The notes beneath the pieces were generated by a model. It was not told the DNA's origin. It saw nothing but the letters and a program-made list of their open reading frames with translations, and searched no databases. A stretch of DNA of 64,000 nt, from NCBI RefSeq assembly GCF_008365295.1, contig NZ_CP043505.1:992001-1056000 (forward strand), written 5' to 3'. Of this stretch, positions 58,901 through 64,000 are shown piece by piece (position 1 is the first letter of the stretch; each line of letters starts with the position of its first letter). The stretch is from Agromyces intestinalis. Lineage in GTDB: Bacteria; Actinomycetota; Actinomycetes; Actinomycetales; Microbacteriaceae. The position numbers and the translations under genes are program-made.

Positions 58901-59659
58901 GTGAGGATCGTCGTCGTCGGAGCCACGGGCACGATCGGGCGGGGCATCGTGCCCGCACTCGTCGATGCCGGGCACGAGGCCGTCGCAGCGTCCCGCGCGA
59001 CGGGGGTCGACGCGTTCACCGGTGCCGGACTCGTGGAGGCGGTCTCGGGTGCCGATGCGGTCGTCGACGTGCTGCGGCCGGCATCGGATCAGGTCGCGGG
59101 CGACGAGGTGCGCGAGTTCTTCGCCCGGTCGACCGAGAACCTGCTCGCTGCCGAGCGGTCGGCCGGCGTCGCGCACCACGTCGCCCTCTCGGTCGTCGGC
59201 TGCGACCGGGTGCCCGAGAGCGGGTTCCTGCACGCGAAGTTCGCGCAGGAGCAGGTCATCCGCGCGTCGGGCCGGCCGTTCACGATCGTGCGTGCGACGC
59301 AGTTCTTCGAGTTCGTGGCGCACATCGTCGACACGCTCGCGATCGACGGCGCGGTGCGGGTTCCGCCCGGCAGGCAGCAGCCGATGGCCGCGGCGGATGT
59401 CGCGGCGGCCGTCGCGCGCATCAGCCAGGGCGACCCGGTGGACGGCACGATCGAGATCGCCGGCCCCGAGGCGTTCGCGATGGTCGACCTGGTGCGCCGC
59501 GTGCAGGCATGGCGTCGAGACCTCCGGCCCGTGGTCGCCGATCCCGCGGCCCGCTACTTCGGCACCACGCTCACCGGCCCCGAGCTGCTGCCCGGGCCCG
59601 ACGCGCAGCTCTCGTCGACCACGTTCGACGCGTGGCTGGCGGAGCACCCGCCCGGCTGA
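58901..59659 (+). CDS. NmrA/SDR-type NAD(P)-binding reductase or epimerase (second paralogue)
   Basis: A 252-residue Rossmann protein with GATGTIGRG at residues 7-15 and HAKFAQEQ in place of the SDR YxxxK. Clear paralogue of the protein at 5288, and likewise behind an ECF41-type promoter. The GTG start has GAGGAGGG nine bases upstream. Fits the 'oxidoreductase/epimerase' part of the ECF41 COE gene set; substrate unknown. Confidence 0.87.
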   Translation: MRIVVVGATGTIGRGIVPALVDAGHEAVAASRATGVDAFTGAGLVEAVSGADAVVDVLRPASDQVAGDEVREFFARSTENLLAAERSAGVAHHVALSVVGCDRVPESGFLHAKFAQEQVIRASGRPFTIVRATQFFEFVAHIVDTLAIDGAVRVPPGRQQPMAAADVAAAVARISQGDPVDGTIEIAGPEAFAMVDLVRRVQAWRRDLRPVVADPAARYFGTTLTGPELLPGPDAQLSSTTFDAWLAEHPPG

Positions 59660-59666
59660 ACCTCGT

Positions 59667-60098
59667 TCAGCGCCCGGCGTCGGCGAGGTGCGGGGCGCCG
59701 TGGCTCAACACCTTGACCACGATGCCGCGATCGCGCAGCGCGGTGATCGTGCGCGTCTCCTCCTCGGTGGTGCGACCGAGGGCGTGCCGGTTCGCGACGA
59801 CGAGCACGTCGCCCGACTTCAGCGTGGCGACCAGTCGTTCGAGTCGCTGGCCCCAGGTCTCGCGGGCCTCGGGCGCCGGGTGCCGGAAGTCGAGGATCGC
59901 CACGCCGAACCGGGCGAGGTCGTCGCGCTGCTCGACCACCGAGGGCATGTCGTCGCGCGCCACCACGAGCCCCACGAACCGCGAGCCCACCGGGCGTGCC
60001 TTCCACCACTCGCCGTCGCGCTGCAGCTCGACGAAGCACTCGGGGCAGTCGCCGGCCGCGTGCGGCGCGTGCTGCGAGGCATCCATCGTCTCTGTCAC
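59667..60098 (-). CDS. Resolvase-like N-terminal-domain protein, small
   Basis: A 143-residue protein. The segment GDVLVVANRHALGRTTEEET (about 104-123), followed by ITALRDRGIVVKVL, resembles the catalytic domain of serine recombinases, but the N-terminal serine strand and the DNA-binding tail are missing; instead there is a GDCPECFVEL Cys pair. So it is unlikely to recombine DNA. Start could be GTG 60098 or ATG 60086. Confidence 0.6.
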   Translation of the reverse strand: MTETMDASQHAPHAAGDCPECFVELQRDGEWWKARPVGSRFVGLVVARDDMPSVVEQRDDLARFGVAILDFRHPAPEARETWGQRLERLVATLKSGDVLVVANRHALGRTTEEETRTITALRDRGIVVKVLSHGAPHLADAGR

Positions 60099-60206
60099 AT
60101 CGCTATTCTCGCCGATTCCGCCGCATCCGTCACACCTCGCACTCACGCAGAGCAACTAGGGTCGGATGCACCGCCACCGTCGCCTCTCGAGAGGAGTCCG
60201 TCTGCC

Positions 60207-61505
60207 ATGAGCAGCGAAACCGCCGCCGCCACCGCGAGCGCCACCAGCCTCGACGTCTTCAACCGTCGCGAGTCCGAGGTGCGCGGGTACGTCCGCGCCT
60301 TCCCGACCGTGTTCGACCGCGCCACCGGGTCGACCCTCGTCGACGCCGACGGGCGCGAGTACCTCGACTTCTTCGCCGGGGCGGGCGTGCTCAACTACGG
60401 ACACAACAACCCGGCGTTCACGGCCGCGCTCGTCGAGTACCTCGAGCGGGGCGGCATCATCCACGGGCTCGACATGGCCACCTCGGCCAAGAAGGCGTTC
60501 ATCGAGGCCTTCGAGCGGTTCATCCTCGAACCCCGCGGCCTCGCCCACAAGCTGCAGTTCACCGGGCCGACCGGCGCGAACGCGGTCGAGGCGGCGCTGA
60601 AGATCGCGCGCACCGCGACCGGCCGGGCGACCGTCGTCGCGTTCACGAACGCGTTCCACGGCCTCAGCCTCGGCTCGCTCGCCGCGACCGGCAACAGCCA
60701 CTACCGGGGCGCGGCCGGCGTCGGCCTCGACGACGTCGCCCGTCTGCCCTACGACGGCTACCTCGGCCCCGACGTCGACACCCTCGACCTGTTCGAGAAG
60801 ATGCTCGACGACGCAGGCTCGGGCCTCGACCTGCCCGCGGCCGTCATCGTCGAGGCGGTGCAGGGCGAGGGCGGCATCAACGTCGCGAGCGCGTCGTGGC
60901 TGCAGCGCCTGCGCCGCATCACCGAGGAGCGGGGCATTCTGCTCATCCTCGACGAGATCCAGGCCGGCGTCGGCCGCACGGGCGCGTTCTTCGCGTTCGA
61001 GGAGTCGGGCATCGTGCCCGACCTGGTCACCGTCTCGAAGTCGATCTCGGGTTCGGGCCTGCCGATGTCGCTGCTGCTGCTGCGCCCCGAGGTCGACGTG
61101 TGGAAGCCGGGCCAGCACACCGGCACGTTCCGCGGCAACAACCTCGCGTTCGTGTCGGCGCGCGTCGCGCTCGAGACCTACTGGGCCGACGACGCGTTCA
61201 TGCGGCAGGTCGCCGCGAAGTCGGCCCTGCTGCGCGGCGAGCTCGAGCAGATCGCCGCCGAGCACCCCGAGCAGGGCTTCACAGTGCGCGGGCGGGGCCT
61301 CTTCCAGGGCCTGGTCTGCGACGGCGACCGCACGCTCGCGAGCCGCGTCTCGAAGGAGGCGTTCACGCGCGGCCTCGTCATCGAGACCTCGGGCGCGTTC
61401 GACGAGGTGCTGAAGTTCCTGCCGGCCCTCACGATCACCGACGATGAGCTGCGCCGGGGTCTCGCGATCGTGCGCGAGAGCCTCGCGGCGGTGCTCGCCG
61501 GGTAG
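60207..61505 (+). CDS. ectB: Diaminobutyrate-2-oxoglutarate transaminase (EctB-like)
   Basis: A 432-residue class-III PLP aminotransferase: FNRRESEVRGYVRAFPTVFD is the EctB-type opening, FTGPTGANAVEAALKIAR binds PLP, and the Schiff-base lysine is in VSKSISGSG (about residue 276). It makes L-2,4-diaminobutyrate from aspartate semialdehyde. GAGAGGAG ribosome site and TAGGGT upstream. The ectoine genes ectA and ectC are not adjacent, so the product may serve ectoine made elsewhere, or another pathway. An FAD oxidase gene follows 13 bases later. Confidence 0.88.
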   Translation: MSSETAAATASATSLDVFNRRESEVRGYVRAFPTVFDRATGSTLVDADGREYLDFFAGAGVLNYGHNNPAFTAALVEYLERGGIIHGLDMATSAKKAFIEAFERFILEPRGLAHKLQFTGPTGANAVEAALKIARTATGRATVVAFTNAFHGLSLGSLAATGNSHYRGAAGVGLDDVARLPYDGYLGPDVDTLDLFEKMLDDAGSGLDLPAAVIVEAVQGEGGINVASASWLQRLRRITEERGILLILDEIQAGVGRTGAFFAFEESGIVPDLVTVSKSISGSGLPMSLLLLRPEVDVWKPGQHTGTFRGNNLAFVSARVALETYWADDAFMRQVAAKSALLRGELEQIAAEHPEQGFTVRGRGLFQGLVCDGDRTLASRVSKEAFTRGLVIETSGAFDEVLKFLPALTITDDELRRGLAIVRESLAAVLAG

Positions 61506-61518
61506 AACGGTCGAGCGG

Positions 61519-62700
61519 ATGCCCCGTGCCGACGGGTTCGACGCCGACGTCGCCGTGATCGGGCTCGGCGCGGTCGGGTCGAGCGCCGCGTGGCGGCTCG
61601 CCGCGCGCGGGCTCGACGTGATCGGGTTCGAGCAGTTCGAGCCGGGGCACCCGTGGGGCGGGTCGACGGGGCAGACCCGGTTGTTCCGCGTCGCGTGCCT
61701 CGAGCACCCGGGCCTCACTCCGATCGCGCGGCGGGCGCGCGACCTGTGGCGCGAGCTCGAGGCATCCGCTCGGGTTCCGCTGTTCCTCGAGACCGGCGGC
61801 ATCATGATCGGCCCGCCCGACTCGCACCTGATCACCGGCACCCTTGCCGCCGCCGCGGCGCACCACCTGCCCGTCGAGCGGCTCAACGCCGAGGGCATCG
61901 CGCGCCGGTCGCCCGCGAACGCGCGGATCGACGCGGGCGACGTCGGCGTGTGGGACCCCGAAGCCGGCATCCTGCGCCCCGAGGCGGCGATCGTCGCCGC
62001 CGTCGATGCGGCGCGCGCGGCGGGCGCGCGCATCCGCACGGGCGTGCGCGTGGTCGCGATCGAGCCCGACGACGAGGGGGTGACGGTCACGGTCGACGAT
62101 CCGGATGCCGCGGGCCTGCGCGTGCGGCAGGTCGCCGTGACGGCGGGACCGTGGATCGGCCGGTTCGTGCCCGACATGCCGCTGACGCCGCACCGGGTCG
62201 TCATGACGTGGTTCCGCGCTCGCGCGGGGCACCGCGCCGATCTCGGGGTACTGCCGGTGTTCATCCGCAGCGTGCCCGGACACGACACGTGGATCTGGGG
62301 CCACGGGGCATCCGACGCATCCGGCTCGTCGGAGTTCGCGAGCTTCGACGCGAAGGTGGGCCCCGAATTCGACGGGCCGTTCGCGAGCGACGACCCCGAC
62401 GCGATCGACCGGGTCGTGCACCCGGGCGAGACCGATGAGATCGCTGCGCTCGTCGCCGCGACCTTCCCCGACCTCGAGCCCGAGCCGTCGGGCGCGACGA
62501 CCTGCATCATGATGCACACGCCCGATGGGCAGTTCGTCGTCGGACCGACCGCGCATCCGCGCGTGTTCGTCGGCGGAGGGTGCTCGGGGCACTCGTTCAA
62601 GCACGCGTCGGCGCTCGGCGAGCTCGTGGCGCAAGCGGTGGCCGGCGAGGAGCCGTTCACCGAGGCGGGGTTCCTCGACCCGCGGCGCTTCGCGGGCTGA
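61519..62700 (+). CDS. Sarcosine oxidase/N-methyltryptophan oxidase-like flavoenzyme
   Basis: A 393-residue FAD amine oxidase: dinucleotide-binding GLGAVGSSAAWRLAARG (about 16-32), RxTRxxxxE-like TGQTRLFRVACLEHP, and TCIMMHTPDGQF, in which the Cys matches the residue that binds FAD covalently in monomeric sarcosine oxidase. It oxidises a secondary or primary amine, releasing peroxide. ATG 61519 lies 13 bases after ectB, so probably co-transcribed. The link to diaminobutyrate is unknown. Confidence 0.87.
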   Translation: MPRADGFDADVAVIGLGAVGSSAAWRLAARGLDVIGFEQFEPGHPWGGSTGQTRLFRVACLEHPGLTPIARRARDLWRELEASARVPLFLETGGIMIGPPDSHLITGTLAAAAAHHLPVERLNAEGIARRSPANARIDAGDVGVWDPEAGILRPEAAIVAAVDAARAAGARIRTGVRVVAIEPDDEGVTVTVDDPDAAGLRVRQVAVTAGPWIGRFVPDMPLTPHRVVMTWFRARAGHRADLGVLPVFIRSVPGHDTWIWGHGASDASGSSEFASFDAKVGPEFDGPFASDDPDAIDRVVHPGETDEIAALVAATFPDLEPEPSGATTCIMMHTPDGQFVVGPTAHPRVFVGGGCSGHSFKHASALGELVAQAVAGEEPFTEAGFLDPRRFAG

Positions 62701-62715
62701 GCCGCCCTTCGCTCC

Positions 62716-63642
62716 CTACTCGACCAGCGGGGCGGGCTCCACGCGCAGGGCGTGGAGCGCGTACTGCCGCACCCGCACGAGCCGGGTCGCGGCGCACGTC
62801 GACAGCAGCGGGGGCGACGGCTCGTCGACGAGGTCGACCACGACGGCACCCCCGTTGCCGAGCCCGAGCCGCACCCGCCAGCCGTCGTCGGTGACCGCCT
62901 CGTCGAGCGGCGGGTACGCCGCGATGCGATCGTCGCCGAACTCCCGGCGTGCGTAGTGCTGCGCCGCCTGCACGGCATGGGTCAGCGAGCTGCGTCCGCG
63001 CAGATGCTCGGGCACGACGCGACCTTCCTCGAACGCGTCGGCGATGCGCAGCGGCGTCGGCTCGCCGTCGTCGGGAGAGTCGTCGGCGTACCCGTAGTAC
63101 AGCCCGTGCGGGAACACGACCATCGTGCCGGCGAACCGATCGCCGCCGAGGTGCGAGCACTCCCAGGTCTGCTCGGGTCGGGCGGCGGCGAGTGCCGTCG
63201 CGACCCGGCGCCCGCGCACCGCGCAGCAGCGGTCGTGCCGGCCGTGCGCGCAGACCGCGTAGATCGGCTCTTCAGAGGGTGTGCCCGTCGATCCGTCGAG
63301 CGGCACGTCGAGCAGCCCCGAGACATCCGCCGTCTCGCCCCAGACGATCGACTCGAGTCCGGGGCGGGAGTCGACGATCGCCCATCGCTGCACGGGCGGC
63401 GGCGCGCGCCGCCCGGTGCGGCGGATCGCGAGGATCCGCATCCCGGCCGCCTCGACACGGCGCACCAGGGCGCGCCCGATCGCACGGTCGAACGGCGCGT
63501 CGAGCAGCGCATTCGGCCCCCAGCTCGTCGCCACCTCGAGCAGGAACCACCGGATGCCCCGCGGCGCGGTGCCCGCGAGCGGGTCGCCGCGCTCGCGGGC
63601 CCGGTCGCTGCAGGGCGCCCAGTGCTCGGCGTCGAGGGTCAC
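62716..63642 (-). CDS. Sucrase/ferredoxin-like thioredoxin-fold protein
   Basis: A 308-residue Suc_Fer-like protein. Iron-sulphur-type cysteines are in YAVCAHGRHDRCCAVRGRR (about 130-148), and ECSHLGGDRFAGTMVVFPHG follows. Function of the family is not settled; the C-terminal domain resembles thioredoxin-like 2Fe-2S ferredoxins. The last codons (APLVE and stop) coincide with CTACTCGACCAGCGG, which matches the end of the clpC palindromic repeat. Adjacent to the cupin gene, a common pairing in actinobacteria. Confidence 0.88.
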   Translation of the reverse strand: MTLDAEHWAPCSDRARERGDPLAGTAPRGIRWFLLEVATSWGPNALLDAPFDRAIGRALVRRVEAAGMRILAIRRTGRRAPPPVQRWAIVDSRPGLESIVWGETADVSGLLDVPLDGSTGTPSEEPIYAVCAHGRHDRCCAVRGRRVATALAAARPEQTWECSHLGGDRFAGTMVVFPHGLYYGYADDSPDDGEPTPLRIADAFEEGRVVPEHLRGRSSLTHAVQAAQHYARREFGDDRIAAYPPLDEAVTDDGWRVRLGLGNGGAVVVDLVDEPSPPLLSTCAATRLVRVRQYALHALRVEPAPLVE

Positions 63643-63645
63643 GGC

Positions 63646-64000
63646 CTACTCGGACGTCTCGATCACCGCGATGCGCTCGCGCACGAGACGACGCGCCACG
63701 ACCACCGCGCTCTCGGCGTCGAGACCGGGCAGGTCGCCGACCCGCACCGGCTCGCCCGCGACGATGCGACGCACCGCGGGCTCGGCCTCGATGGGCAGCG
63801 AGAGCGCGGTCTCACGGGTCACGAGCCGCACCCGGTCATCCTGCGACTCCATGCGGACGCGCAGCGCGTCGCGAAGACGAACCACGGCGGTCGCGTCGAG
63901 CGTCGCGAGCGCGGCGAGCGTCGCGAGCGGGGCGAGGGGTTCGGGGCGGATGTCGCGGTCGAACCGCTGCGCGAGTGCCGACGCCGTGGCCGAGGCATCC
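63646..64000 (-). CDS. Cupin/JmjC-domain protein, C-terminal part (runs off right edge)
   Basis: The last 117 codons of a longer protein that starts beyond the window. The reading frame is open to position 64000. The C-terminal helical domain (RLVTRETALSLPIEAEPAVR, then LPGLDAESAVVVARRLVRE) matches the winged-helix tail of actinobacterial cupin_4 (ribosomal oxygenase-like) proteins. The catalytic cupin lies outside the window, so this is family recognition by tail and by the adjacent sucrase/ferredoxin-like gene. Confidence 0.7.
   Translation of the reverse strand, partial: DASATASALAQRFDRDIRPEPLAPLATLAALATLDATAVVRLRDALRVRMESQDDRVRLVTRETALSLPIEAEPAVRRIVAGEPVRVGDLPGLDAESAVVVARRLVRERIAVIETSE

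Noticed and set aside
59667-60098. Functional serine recombinase or integrase
   Set aside because: Only part of the resolvase-like fold is visible, with no catalytic-serine N terminus and no DNA-binding domain.
60091-60120. ECF41-type promoter at TGTCACA (60094-60100)
   Set aside because: The 16-bp-spaced position reads TTCC, and the box points away from the small resolvase-like gene.
60156-62978. 940-codon minus-strand open frame
   Set aside because: It is antisense to the EctB-like and amine oxidase genes, which have full family motifs; composition is low-complexity Arg/Ser/Pro.
1-64000. tRNA or rRNA genes
   Set aside because: No cloverleaf with a GTTCRANNC arm or rRNA core sequence was noticed on reading; a covariance-model search would be needed to exclude one formally.

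Overview
The window is high-GC DNA with GC-rich third codon positions. It carries many start codons six or seven bases after a TANNNT-type -10 hexamer (leaderless genes), an ATP-dependent LigB-type ligase, F420-type enzymes, an HspR-type (HAIR) operator and a DmdR/IdeR-type iron box. Together these point to an actinobacterium, most likely Microbacteriaceae (Agromyces/Microbacterium-like). The family assignment is inference from style and gene content; no rRNA, tRNA or CRISPR array was seen.

Layout. 1-13.4 kb is housekeeping and accessory metabolism: ligB (cut by the left edge), a CGNR regulator divergent from an MFS exporter, flavin/PPOX enzymes, an NmrA-type reductase, an iron-boxed siderophore-interacting protein with an in-frame stop near its end, a WYL regulator divergent from an epoxide hydrolase, a phosphodiesterase-fold protein, a serine hydrolase and small DUF proteins. 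13.4-19.3 kb holds a DUF2306 membrane protein, a NarL-type two-component system, a 690-residue membrane protein of unknown function and small proteins. 19.7-22.4 kb is a ClpC-type ATPase behind a HAIR operator, with a palindromic repeat read in frame through its linker. 23.1-32 kb is a composite defence locus: hsdM-hsdS-orf73, a nucleotidyltransferase/HEPN toxin-antitoxin cassette flanked by 35-bp repeats, fic-hsdR, and a 30-residue membrane peptide. 32.5-34 kb has an F420-type nitroreductase divergent from an ECF41 sigma factor. 34-42.3 kb is a seven-gene fructan/sucrose operon (two GH32 enzymes, ABC transporter, LacI regulator, fructokinase). 42.4-46.3 kb is a lysR/eamA divergent pair split by a hipBA module. 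46.3-54.5 kb has a LuxR regulator with a small coupled ORF, membrane proteins, a second NarL-type two-component system, a VOC protein and a lysE/lrp pair. 55-60 kb contains a second ECF41 sigma factor with its carboxymuconolactone decarboxylase partner, a quinone oxidoreductase, a GNAT protein and a second NmrA-type reductase. 60.2-64 kb has an EctB-like transaminase, a sarcosine-oxidase-like flavoenzyme, a sucrase/ferredoxin-like protein and the end of a cupin gene.

How parts connect. Six promoters spread over 53 kb fit the ECF41 pattern (T/C)GTCACA-N16-(C/G/T)GTC. They sit upstream of both sigma-factor transcription units, both NmrA-type reductases, the nitroreductase and the GNAT protein, so the window seems to hold the core of one ECF41 regulon. 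Two toxin-antitoxin modules (HEPN/MNT and hipBA) each sit between imperfect direct repeats, as if inserted as cassettes. The restriction system carries Fic and HEPN/MNT modules inside its operon, which could act as abortive-infection back-ups.
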